From IMG/VR virus record IMGVR_UViG_3300046513_000093, positions 1-23,821 of that record: DNA of 23,821 nucleotides; one strand, given 5' to 3'. The notes beneath the pieces were generated by a model. It was not told the origin of the DNA. It saw only the letters and a program-made list of their open reading frames with translations, and did no database searches. Shown here one piece after another: positions 17,101 through 21,925 of this stretch (positions within the stretch are counted from its first letter, which is position 1; each line of letters starts with the position of its first letter). This stretch comes from a virus. Position numbers and translations under genes: made by a program.

Positions 17101-17389
17101 TGTCATCCGTGACGTCGCGGGGAACGTGACTTCGCCGTTCATCATCGAGAACGGTCAGATATTCATGTCTGATGCGGTGATCAAGCAGGCGACAATTGCA
17201 AACGCTGTGGTTGGTCAATATCTGCGGTCTGCGGCGAAGTCCACGAACGGTCAGGACATCATGACTTTAGACATGGTGGCCGGTCAGGTACTCACCCGAA
17301 ATAACTCCGGCACGAATTATTGCCAGATGAACAACGAGGGCATATTCGGCGTTTCGAATGGAGTCGTGTTGTTTGAGCTGAGGATGTGA
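11144..17389 (+). CDS. J: Tail tip/host specificity protein J
   Basis: 2081 residues, about twice lambda J. AAGGG precedes the ATG. The N-terminal 600 residues are the conserved tail-hub part (SLINTSYANILDAISEGPIVG near the start; a region around 360-490 with RDDFGAQKVEYVPN). Two fibronectin type III-like domains lie at about 620-715 and 722-815. A small CBM5/12-like module with YLYQATQ-type and AYWLNVG pattern lies near 895-950. Two 122-residue repeats follow at about 983-1226. Beta-sandwich, carbohydrate-binding-like modules lie at about 1230-1410, 1450-1630 and 1709-1890, separated by Thr/Gln-rich heptad-like linkers (ARVTQTETGLTSVSGQITQL). A DUF1983-like domain near 1935-2035 closes it. 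In lambda the J C-terminus binds the host receptor; the added modules suggest binding to surface sugars (inference). Confidence 0.93.
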   Translation: MTDTIVRGSKGSESSHTPVESPDSLINTSYANILDAISEGPIVGLVNGARSIYLDETPIQGTDGSMNFTGVTWEQRFGEHDQDYITGFPSVETEHAVGVELKASQPWTQSLSNLQLSGARLRLGASALYQQNSDGDTTGFTVNYVVELSTDGSDYVPIITTAFNGKTTTGYQRSHRIDLPAAEEGWSIRVRRTTPDYTDAKIGDTTTVVSYTEVIDAKLQYPYTALVGIKIDASQFSNIPERAFRIKGRIIQVPSNYTPESRTYSGTWDGTFKLAWTDNPAWIYRDIIINDRYGLGRFISSDNVDKWELYQIAQYCDAMVSDGKGGQEPRFTCNLYLQSRADALQVLQDLASIFRGMAYYAGSEVVASADMPNDPVYTYTNANVIEGYFSRPGSSGSTRFSVAKVSWTDRDDFGAQKVEYVPNTKAIARYGIRETEITAFGCVSQGQAQRLGHYTLLTNQLETGTIQFSVGLDGVLARPGQIIRVADQHYAGKPIGGRVKASTTNSVTVDDDLTVAAGGTLVVIQPNGTAQTRVIKTVAGRVITVTENFSAAPVTESVYAIETAEVVPETYRILTITENFGDDKLQYDVVAVQHNASKFAAIDSGAQIVTPPTTTLPGAVQAMPTNIQLSTYEAVKQGLTIATMRITWEPARSAQSYQVWWKKDSGDWVYAGITYTSSIEVSGIYSGTYTARVSAVGVNGNSSLWAYSEPTLLNGKEGLPPAITSLTTESLIFGIGLKWTFPPDAEDTQRTELWYSQAPDLATAIKLADLAYPQSDYTMQGLRAGQSFFFWARLVDRTGNLGPWFPQAPTVVNGQASADADDILDYLTGEITESQLGQELLGEIGKIGGDGPGSVNERLDQVKTDLGDQITDVNNTVTEVQTELQAQIDQIADLADSMPYKPDDTYTTGQSTLGEDGFLYQATQNVPKNTPPPNTAYWLNVGQAVQTANGLAARVTTAETKITNIEGVTTAQANQITGLQTSLTTTNGNVTAAQNAANAANTLAGGKGKVMVQSATPAAADQLAQNLWIDTTNNANTPKRWTGSAWQAVTDKAATDAATAAANALALAQTKADASAVQSLTTRVTAAEGSISSQGTAITGLNNSLTTTNQNVTAAQNAANAANTLAGGKGKVIVQSAAPAAADQLAQNLWIDITNNANTPKRWTGSKWDAVTDKAATDAAAAAASALAQVATKAEASTVQALQNTVTQQGTDLTAAGSAIIAINANIATAGAQNLLYNPSFDRDAVNGFPDGWGGNTAGGAARTYSKVPSTIDPSGTALRYDMTGLTSSAANYCGLYLIAAKQPAFSPSQSAAGSVYVKATAGLRLSLALEFWDAGTVDLLLRTAFVTIVATGDWQRITCISPSPAGTASAQMLMRFQGTAALASGFVEVDRAQLQNSTVVTGWQDNGQLSALDIAAQAAATTALTARVTQTETGLTSVSGQITQLTNSIGGNGTNLIPAEYSSFTKNVPVMAKAAQLTLTAEADAAAYTGYLLRASNNPSSTGYLYLGSTITDYNLRLDPSGKYIASFWAKGSVAHPVAVRLKYLNSAGASAELEVGVVNVTTTLIRYSVAFTVPAAVVGRSVLLLFTQNVAAVGDTWFDGFMMEGQVGASTSPSAYVPGSSSRQAAATSEAIDALSSTVTQQGTTLTSVGTRTTTLENAVNSTTSGLATKASASSVDTLTNRVTAAEGNITSTSGAVTQLQNSINAIGGSGSNILPVEFTTFGATLPAMASGSGAVLSAVALATSTGGYLLKAGVASSATGYLYLGTSTTDYNLRLKTNGKYILSFWAYGSVAHSVGLRLKYVTAAGGTTEVEVGQQAITTTLTRYSVAFTAPAALVDRCVIVIFPNRTAAVADTFFDGFMLETQIGNATAASDFVPGQAARQLSAQSTALSSLSSTVTQIGNTQTAQAQSLTQLQSTVGGHTSQISQLATTTADSAGKIAATYSLKLALAQNGLQYVAGFGVSLDNSSGVVQSQFVVAADRFAVIRDVAGNVTSPFIIENGQIFMSDAVIKQATIANAVVGQYLRSAAKSTNGQDIMTLDMVAGQVLTRNNSGTNYCQMNNEGIFGVSNGVVLFELRM
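14090..14821 (+). repeat. Tandem 366-bp duplication inside J
   Basis: Two direct copies with a 366-bp (122-codon) period: 14090-14455 and 14456-14821. Each encodes TAAQNAANAANTLAGGKGKV, then AAADQLAQNLWID and ANTPKRWTGS, followed by a KAATDAA helix and a heptad-like linker. The DNA has diverged at many third positions while the protein remains very similar. Confidence 0.85.
15491..16795 (+). repeat. 777-bp-spaced module duplication inside J
   Basis: Copy 1 (15491-16018) and copy 2 (16268-16795) lie 777 bp (259 codons) apart in phase and encode related beta-sandwich-like modules. Shared segments include TGYLYLG, TDYNLRL, FWA-GSVAH, LKY, TLTRYSVAFT (copy 2) against TLIRYSVAFT (copy 1), DGFM, and a VPG end. 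The linkers between them are Thr/Ser/Gln-rich coiled-coil-like segments. A more distant third relative seems to start near 14840. Confidence 0.85.
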
Positions 17390-17390
17390 A

Positions 17391-17693
17391 ATGGCTGGCT
17401 TGATTCTAAGGAATACCGCTGGCCAGGAAATCCTCAACATGACGATGAGGATCAGCCAGAACATGGGATGGGTTGATACCAATGGGGCCAATGGCAGTGC
17501 AACGCTGCCGTCGCCCCCAGCTGGCAAGCAGCTCTACTACGTCGTGGTGCCGCTTGTTGATCTCCAACGGGAGAAGGGGAAGAGGCCGGCGGTAGCTCTC
17601 AGCGGCACAAGTTTGAGCTGGGTCTATTCCTACAACACGAACGGCTGGGGGTACTTCTCAGCCAATTGCCGGATCTTTTATGGATCATATTGA
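17391..17693 (+). CDS. Small protein after J, possible tail-fibre accessory
   Basis: 100 residues; the ATG is two bases after the J stop, so translation is likely coupled to J. I do not recognise the family. The product is beta-rich with many aromatic residues (QLYYVVVPLVDLQ, SLSWVYSYNTNGWGYF) and ends in an aromatic YGSY. It starts AGLILRNTAGQEIL, which resembles the ASLIVRKPDGSVLF start of the next gene (A-LI-R-x-x-G spacing), suggesting a shared N-terminal docking motif. Immediate placement after J makes a J-bound tip decoration or accessory fibre the most likely role; this is inference only. Confidence 0.6.
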   Translation: MAGLILRNTAGQEILNMTMRISQNMGWVDTNGANGSATLPSPPAGKQLYYVVVPLVDLQREKGKRPAVALSGTSLSWVYSYNTNGWGYFSANCRIFYGSY

Positions 17694-18559
17694 TGGCGAG
17701 TTTAATAGTCAGAAAGCCTGACGGAAGCGTTCTATTCGATACCCAATACATTACCCATGGATTGGTAAAAAGCGGGTATTTGCAGGCCGATGAGACATGG
17801 CCGAGGAAATACCTGCGAAGCATCAACCTGGATCCCAACGCGGGATCAAGCTACGACGATTCATTTCGTGCTGGCGACCAGATGTTCTCGATCACGGTAA
17901 GTAATGCCGTAAATCCGATCTGCTTCATTGTTGGCAAGGGCTGCCTGCAGGGAACAGCAAGAACCGGCAACACCGTGAAGTTCTTCTACAGCGGCGGTGA
18001 CACCAACACCAAGGCCTATGTTTTCGACCTGATGAATAACAACGTTGCAGGCAACCCACCCTGGCTTAAGTGTCGTCGCGCTGACGGAACCGTTTCGTTC
18101 AACTCCCTTCAGGTTCCCCTGAATGTCCTGTACACCATCCAGGCGCCTGCACCAGCAGCGCTTGATCAATATGGCAGATACACCGGACCGTATTCCGGAG
18201 GCGCGTGGCAAACCGTCAGGTTCCAAACCGCCTCGGTCGACCCGCAGGCGCATTACGTCGTCGATGTAGGGCTTCCGGGGGGAGTGGAATACGCAGCGTT
18301 CCTCAACTTCTCAAGAGGCTGTACTGGGTACTGGTCAGGCAGCCTGACAGGCGTTAACCCACAAACGGTGGACATGTCGGAGGGCGCCTATGGCCGAGTC
18401 GGCGGCATGAGCTTTATGTTCGGCCCAGCAGGCGCGGGTATCGACGCCGCTTTCGGCGGAATCATGTCTGTGCCTGGATCGGTGGGCGCTCTGATCACCG
18501 ACCGCTATCCAATTGCACTTGTCATCGCAACAACCGTCCTTCCTTTCCCCTACGGGTGA
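17693..18559 (+). CDS. Putative tail tip/fibre protein after J
   Basis: 288 residues from ATG 17693, which overlaps the previous stop (TGATG). A TTG at 17666 would add nine residues and overlap the preceding gene more, and is rejected. No known family recognised. The sequence is beta-rich, glycine- and aromatic-rich (TGPYSGGAWQTVRFQ, GCTGYWSGSLTGV, YGRVGGMSFMFGPAGAG), like phage distal tail or fibre proteins. It begins with ASLIVRKPDGSVLFD, similar in layout to the start of the gene before it. Four cysteines are scattered. Together with the 100-residue gene it forms a coupled pair unique to the end of this J operon. A receptor-binding accessory role is suggested by position only. Confidence 0.65.
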   Translation: MASLIVRKPDGSVLFDTQYITHGLVKSGYLQADETWPRKYLRSINLDPNAGSSYDDSFRAGDQMFSITVSNAVNPICFIVGKGCLQGTARTGNTVKFFYSGGDTNTKAYVFDLMNNNVAGNPPWLKCRRADGTVSFNSLQVPLNVLYTIQAPAPAALDQYGRYTGPYSGGAWQTVRFQTASVDPQAHYVVDVGLPGGVEYAAFLNFSRGCTGYWSGSLTGVNPQTVDMSEGAYGRVGGMSFMFGPAGAGIDAAFGGIMSVPGSVGALITDRYPIALVIATTVLPFPYG

Positions 18560-18611
18560 GGCGCGGCTTTCTGCTTCACCACTCACACCAAACCAAATGA
18601 TGGAGATTCAT

Positions 18612-18824
18612 ATGCCTTTTATCGTGATCAATGGCAGCAACTCGTTCGACCCGAACAACCAGGTTGAGTACGCATCCGAAGCCGAGGCTGATGCCAAAGC
18701 GCGCGAGATCCTCGGCGCCTTCCCTCAGTCCCTGATCCGCACTGCACAACTGGTGAAGACCTACCGCGCGCAGGTGACCATCACCGCCGAGGACGTTCCG
18801 GAGCAGGATCAGCCGGCCGAGTAA
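18612..18824 (+). CDS. 70-residue hypothetical protein before lysis genes
   Basis: 70 residues from ATG 18612 with GGAG at 18602-18605; upstream in-frame ATGs at 18513 and 18597 lack a ribosome site and the first lies inside the preceding gene. The protein has a beta start (PFIVINGSNSFD), a helix (ASEAEADAKAREILGAF), then a basic strand (RTAQLVKTYRAQVTITAE) and an acidic tail. It has no membrane segment, so it is not a holin. I do not recognise a function. It sits between the tail-tip genes and a strong terminator, as the last gene of the tail block. Confidence 0.6.
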   Translation: MPFIVINGSNSFDPNNQVEYASEAEADAKAREILGAFPQSLIRTAQLVKTYRAQVTITAEDVPEQDQPAE

Positions 18825-18841
18825 TGCCCCGCCGACCCAAT

Positions 18842-18865
18842 GCCCGCCAAGTGCGGGCTTTTTTT
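18842..18865 (+). terminator. Intrinsic terminator before endolysin
   Basis: GCCCGC, loop CAAGT, GCGGGC, then seven T (18859-18865). The 6-bp GC stem with a U tract is a good intrinsic terminator. Its CCCGCCAAGTGCGGG core is identical to the hairpin at 3231-3245. The endolysin start follows 17 bases after the T run. Confidence 0.8.
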
Positions 18866-18882
18866 CGTCTGGAGAAAAGTGA

Positions 18883-19323
18883 ATGCGCACATCGCAGAAG
18901 GGCATCGGCCTGATCAAGTCATCTGAAGGGCTCCGTCTCGATGCCTATCCTGATCCGGGGACGGGCGCGGAACCGTGGACGATTGGCTATGGCTCGACCC
19001 GGGGCGTCGTAAAGGGCATGAAGATCACAGAGGAGCAGGCCGAGCGGATGCTCATGAATGACGTTGCCAGCTTCGAGCCGGAGCTCGATCGACTGGTGAA
19101 GGTTTCGCTTACCCAGAACCAATGGGATGCGCTGATGAGCTTCGTCTACAACCTCGGATCGGCCAATCTTGCATCGTCGACGCTGCTGAAGATGCTGAAC
19201 GCTGGCGACTATGCCCGCGCCGCAGATCAGTTCCCGCGCTGGAACAAGGCGGCAGGCAGGGAAATGCCCGGACTGACCAAGCGCCGCGCCGCGGAACAAG
19301 CATTGTTCCTGAGTAAAGCATGA
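18883..19323 (+). CDS. Endolysin, phage lysozyme (GH24)
   Basis: 146 residues; TGGAG precedes the ATG. The glycoside hydrolase 24 catalytic set is visible: Glu15 (SSEGLRLDAYPD), Asp24 and Thr33 (PWTIGYGST), with the family's later NQWDALMSFVYNLG helix and GLTKRRAAEQALF C-terminal segment. It hydrolyses the glycan beta-1,4 bonds of peptidoglycan at lysis. There is no signal peptide or SAR anchor: the N-terminus (MRTSQKGIGLIK) is polar, so it needs a holin for release. The last four bases overlap the Rz start (ATGA). Confidence 0.93.
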   Translation: MRTSQKGIGLIKSSEGLRLDAYPDPGTGAEPWTIGYGSTRGVVKGMKITEEQAERMLMNDVASFEPELDRLVKVSLTQNQWDALMSFVYNLGSANLASSTLLKMLNAGDYARAADQFPRWNKAAGREMPGLTKRRAAEQALFLSKA

Positions 19324-19844
19324 TTGCCGCCCTGAAGCTGGTCCCGGCGTGGGCGTGGGGAGTAGTGGTGCTGGTCATCGCGCTGTGCGTCGGATCATTC
19401 TCCGCGGCCTGGTTCTGGCAGGCCAATTCCTACGGCAAGGTCATCGCCACCAATGAAGCCAACCGCCAGGCCGATATCGCGCTGATCGCCAACGCCGGGG
19501 CAGATCAGGCGCGCAAAGCGCTCGCCAAACAGCAGGACGCAGAGCAGAAACTTGCCGCCCTGGACAAATACGCAACAGAACAGAAGGAAAAGGCCAATGC
19601 TGAAAACGAATCTCTGCGCCGCGCTGTTGCTGACGGCACTCGCAGGCTGCGCATCGCGGGAAGTTGTAGTGCCGGTGGCGGGAACGTGTCCAGTACCGCC
19701 AGAGCCGCCGGCCTGGCTGATGCAGGCTCCGTCGAACTCTCTGCAGCAGCTGGACGATCTGTTCTCGATATCCGCGCCGGGATCATTGCCGACCAAGCGG
19801 CCTTGAGAGCCGCCCAGTCCTATATCAATAGCGTTTGTCGCTAG
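19320..19844 (+). CDS. Rz: i-spanin Rz
   Basis: 174 residues, starting in a 4-base overlap with the endolysin gene. One N-terminal transmembrane segment (about residues 11-33) precedes a periplasmic, alanine-rich coiled coil (residues 45-105, with DQARKALAKQQDAEQKLAAL), as in Rz i-spanins. The C-terminus has a cysteine-containing Gly/Ser segment (GSCSAGGG) and a final helical part ending SVCR. The i-spanin spans the periplasm and, with Rz1, fuses inner and outer membranes in the last step of lysis. The nested lipoprotein frame confirms the identification. Family could also be described as DUF2514-like. Confidence 0.85.
   Translation: MIAALKLVPAWAWGVVVLVIALCVGSFSAAWFWQANSYGKVIATNEANRQADIALIANAGADQARKALAKQQDAEQKLAALDKYATEQKEKANAENESLRRAVADGTRRLRIAGSCSAGGGNVSSTARAAGLADAGSVELSAAAGRSVLDIRAGIIADQAALRAAQSYINSVCR
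19597..19806 (+). CDS. Rz1: o-spanin Rz1, nested in Rz
   Basis: 69 residues in the +1 frame wholly inside Rz. AAGGA at 19584-19588 sits eight bases before ATG 19597; a longer in-frame start at 19552 lacks a leader and is rejected. The protein has a lipoprotein signal (MLKTNLCAALLLTALAGC, lipobox LAGC with Cys18) and a short proline-rich mature part (CPVPPEPPAW, then SNSLQQLDDLF), both typical of Rz1. As an outer-membrane lipoprotein it pairs with the Rz C-terminus. Complete embedding is like lambda Rz1. Confidence 0.88.
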   Translation: MLKTNLCAALLLTALAGCASREVVVPVAGTCPVPPEPPAWLMQAPSNSLQQLDDLFSISAPGSLPTKRP

Positions 19845-19865
19845 AAAGTATCTGAGGGGGCAAAT

Positions 19866-20204
19866 CTATTCAGCCTGGATCCTATCCCACTCGTTTTTGT
19901 ACTGTTCGGTCTCATTGACGCAGTTCTCACACAATACGCCATCGTAATACGCTTCGGTGGTCAATGCCTCTGCGAGAGCTTCCCCTTCCAGAATTACGGA
20001 GCACTCGTTGTGATGGCCGCCAGGGTTTTCAACGCCATCACAGGCGCGCGTGAGGAAGGGTTCAAGTACCTTTTGCTGAAGCGGCGACAAGCTTTCATAG
20101 CCTTTGTCTGCAGCTAGCTGAGCAATCCCCTTGATTTTCTGGTCTTCGTTATCAAGGCTTCCGTTCTCCAACAACTTTTCTACAACTTTTTGTTCTTCGC
20201 TCAT
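19866..20204 (-). CDS. Small cysteine-rich acidic protein, possible zinc site
   Basis: 112 residues from ATG at 20204 (minus); GGGAGA lies six bases ahead. A longer start at 20234 has no ribosome site. The protein is strongly acidic. An N-terminal helical half (VVEKLLENGS, IKGIAQLAADKGYESLSPLQQ) precedes a C-terminal region with Cys55 (TRACDG), His64-His65 and Cys68 (GGHHNEC), and Cys92-x-x-Cys95 (LCENCVNE). These can form a zinc-binding knuckle pair; metal binding is inferred. Family and function not recognised. It is convergent with Rz (21-base gap) and divergent from the SOS-controlled gene, and lies on the strand opposite the late genes, so it is probably expressed in the lysogen as a moron. 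Confidence 0.65.
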   Translation of the reverse strand: MSEEQKVVEKLLENGSLDNEDQKIKGIAQLAADKGYESLSPLQQKVLEPFLTRACDGVENPGGHHNECSVILEGEALAEALTTEAYYDGVLCENCVNETEQYKNEWDRIQAE

Positions 20205-20306
20205 GCGTGTCTCCCAGAATAGTGTTGACGGCACTGCTCGTCGCTGCGGACGATACCACGCAGCTAGGCTGCTGACGTCATCTGTCGGCGGTCATCCCAT
20301 ACAGTA

Positions 20307-20336
20307 TTGACCCATCCCCCGCGAGTCTCGTTAACT
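20307..20336 (+). promoter_or_regulatory. Possible promoter of the UmuD'-like gene
   Basis: TTGACC (20307-20312) is a good -35. A weak -10 (GTTAAC or TTAACT, 20330-20336) follows at 17-18 bases and abuts the LexA box. RNA starting here would have a leader of only about 10-15 bases. Confidence 0.4.
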
Positions 20337-20350
20337 GTACGCATGTACAG
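20335..20350 (+). promoter_or_regulatory. LexA (SOS) operator
   Basis: CTGTACGCATGTACAG fits the CTGT-N8-ACAG LexA box of gammaproteobacteria. The wider AACTGTACGCATGTACAGTT is palindromic except for its two central base pairs. It ends two bases before the ATG of the UmuD'-like gene, so LexA bound here would block transcription until DNA damage. Confidence 0.9.
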
Positions 20351-20352
20351 TT

Positions 20353-20703
20353 ATGAGCTTTGCCATGCTTTTCGATCAACAGAAAATCTCTCTTGACCAG
20401 CTACTCAACATCCGCGCGCCTGGCACCTACCTAATAAAGGTGGAAGGGGACAGCATGCAGGGTGCAGGAATCTTTTCCGGTGACATCCTGATTGTGGATA
20501 AGGGAATAGAGCCTGCCGCCGGCAGAGTCGTGATTGCGCTGGTCAACCGCGATCCGCTGGTGAAATACCTGTCGTTCGTGGACGGAATGCCGGTGCTCAC
20601 ATCAGCGAATTCCAAATACCCGGCGCGCTACATACTTGAGAACGATGAATTCGAGGTGTGGGGCGTGGTTACCTACAGTATCCGGGACCACGACAGGAAT
20701 TGA
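20353..20703 (+). CDS. UmuD'-like S24 peptidase-fold protein (HumD-like)
   Basis: 116 residues. The sequence follows the C-terminal part of UmuD nearly end to end: LDQLLNIRAPGTYLIKVEG, catalytic-type Ser34 (EGDSM), DILIVD, and Lys71 (PLVKYL), 37 residues apart as Ser60-Lys97 in E. coli UmuD. Met1 aligns near UmuD residue 27, after the Cys24-Gly25 cleavage site, so the protein has no self-cleavage arm and is made directly in the UmuD' form. Phage P1 HumD is a known protein of this design. UmuD' pairs with UmuC in translesion synthesis (DNA polymerase V); no umuC lies beside it here, so host UmuC or RulB would be needed. No Shine-Dalgarno is seen; the LexA box occupies the leader. Confidence 0.85.
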   Translation: MSFAMLFDQQKISLDQLLNIRAPGTYLIKVEGDSMQGAGIFSGDILIVDKGIEPAAGRVVIALVNRDPLVKYLSFVDGMPVLTSANSKYPARYILENDEFEVWGVVTYSIRDHDRN

Positions 20704-20737
20704 GCATGAAGGTGAAGGTGGTCTGCATTACGCAAGC

Positions 20738-21925
20738 TCACACCTTACCCTTGGCGGCCTTCGTGATAATGTCCGCCCATTCCTGCATCATGTCCCGTCG
20801 CTGCTCAAGGTACGTGGCATGGTTGTAGACATCGCGGATGATGCTGGTGTCTGCGTGCGCCAGTTGTCGCTCGATCCAATCCCGGTTGTAACCCTTGTGG
20901 TTCATCTCGGTTGAGAACAAATGTCTGAATCCGTGCGGCGACTGTATGCCAGTCAACCCGCACTGCTCGATCACCCCGTTCGCATAATTGGTGCCGATCG
21001 GCCGCTTGTTGTCGGTCCGGTTCACAAACACGTACTGCAGATGCCCGGTGAGGGGAAGCATGATTTTCAGTAGCTCAACCGCCTGCGTCGGGAGGGGCAC
21101 GGCATGGTTACGGCGCATCTTCATTTTGCTTGCCGGTATGGTCCAGGTGGCCGAATCCAGATCGATTTCCGACCATTCGGCGTGACGAACCTCGCCCGGG
21201 CGAGCCGCCGAATAAAGCATTAGCATGAAGGCCGACTTGATCTGCTGGCCAACATTCGCGGCGTTGATCGTCGCCAGCGTCTTCGGCAACTCGCTGATGG
21301 GCAGAAACGGGTGGGGCTGGTGCTGTCCGATCTTCTCCGTGACTGCGTGCATTTCTGCTGTGGGGTTGACTGTGATAACTCCGGTTGCGATCGCGTACCG
21401 GAAAACCTGACCCATCAGCTGCCGTGTCTTCACTGCGGTCGCGACGGATCCTCGCCTCTCTATCCGGCGGACGATACTCACGATGTCCGAACGGGTTATC
21501 GAGCTGATCTGCCGGCTACCGAAGACCGGCAGCCAGTCCAGTTCCATGGCGTTGCTGATCACCCGCAAGGTGCCCGGCGTCAGCTTTCCTTTGCGGAAGG
21601 CGAACCACTCCTCATACACGCGGCGGAACGTGTAGCCGCTCTCCTCAAGGGCCTGAACCCTTTTCTCCTTTCTCGATTCGCGCGGGTCAACTCCCTGCGC
21701 TACCTCTTCGCGGGCTTCATCACGCCGCGCCCGTGCCTCTTTCAAACCAATCTCTGGGTATGTGCCCAACGATATTCGGACCTGTTTGCCCAGCCAGGTG
21801 AAACGAAAGTGCCAGCTCTTCACGCCACCTGGTGCGATGTACATCGTCAATCCAAGCGAGTCGGCGAGCGTATAGGGTTTGTCCTTGGGTTTTGCCTGTC
21901 GAAGTGCGGTATCAGTGAGGGCCAC
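20738..21925 (-). CDS. int: Prophage tyrosine integrase, P4 type
   Basis: 395 residues from GTG at 21925 (minus), with AGGGA upstream. An ATG at 22060 would add 45 residues of Ser/Thr-rich sequence with no ribosome site, crossing repeat motifs that look regulatory, so GTG is preferred but unproven. An N-terminal DUF4102-type arm-binding domain (ALTDTALRQAKPKDKPYTLA, then GLTMYIAPGG and RFTWLGKQ) precedes a core-binding helical domain and the catalytic domain: Arg242 (AARPGEVR), Lys267 or Lys269 (ASKMKMRRNH), His331 and Arg334 (SPHGFRHLF), His357 (QLAHAD) and nucleophile Tyr367 (VYNHATYLEQR). All catalytic residues are present. It integrates and excises the prophage at the attachment site, which for this type usually lies just upstream of int. 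It is convergent with the UmuD'-like gene, 34 bases apart. Confidence 0.92.
   Translation of the reverse strand: MALTDTALRQAKPKDKPYTLADSLGLTMYIAPGGVKSWHFRFTWLGKQVRISLGTYPEIGLKEARARRDEAREEVAQGVDPRESRKEKRVQALEESGYTFRRVYEEWFAFRKGKLTPGTLRVISNAMELDWLPVFGSRQISSITRSDIVSIVRRIERRGSVATAVKTRQLMGQVFRYAIATGVITVNPTAEMHAVTEKIGQHQPHPFLPISELPKTLATINAANVGQQIKSAFMLMLYSAARPGEVRHAEWSEIDLDSATWTIPASKMKMRRNHAVPLPTQAVELLKIMLPLTGHLQYVFVNRTDNKRPIGTNYANGVIEQCGLTGIQSPHGFRHLFSTEMNHKGYNRDWIERQLAHADTSIIRDVYNHATYLEQRRDMMQEWADIITKAAKGKV

Noticed and set aside
18513-18611. Longer start for the 70-residue protein
   Set aside because: It lies within the end of the preceding gene and lacks a ribosome site, whereas ATG 18612 has GGAG at a good distance.
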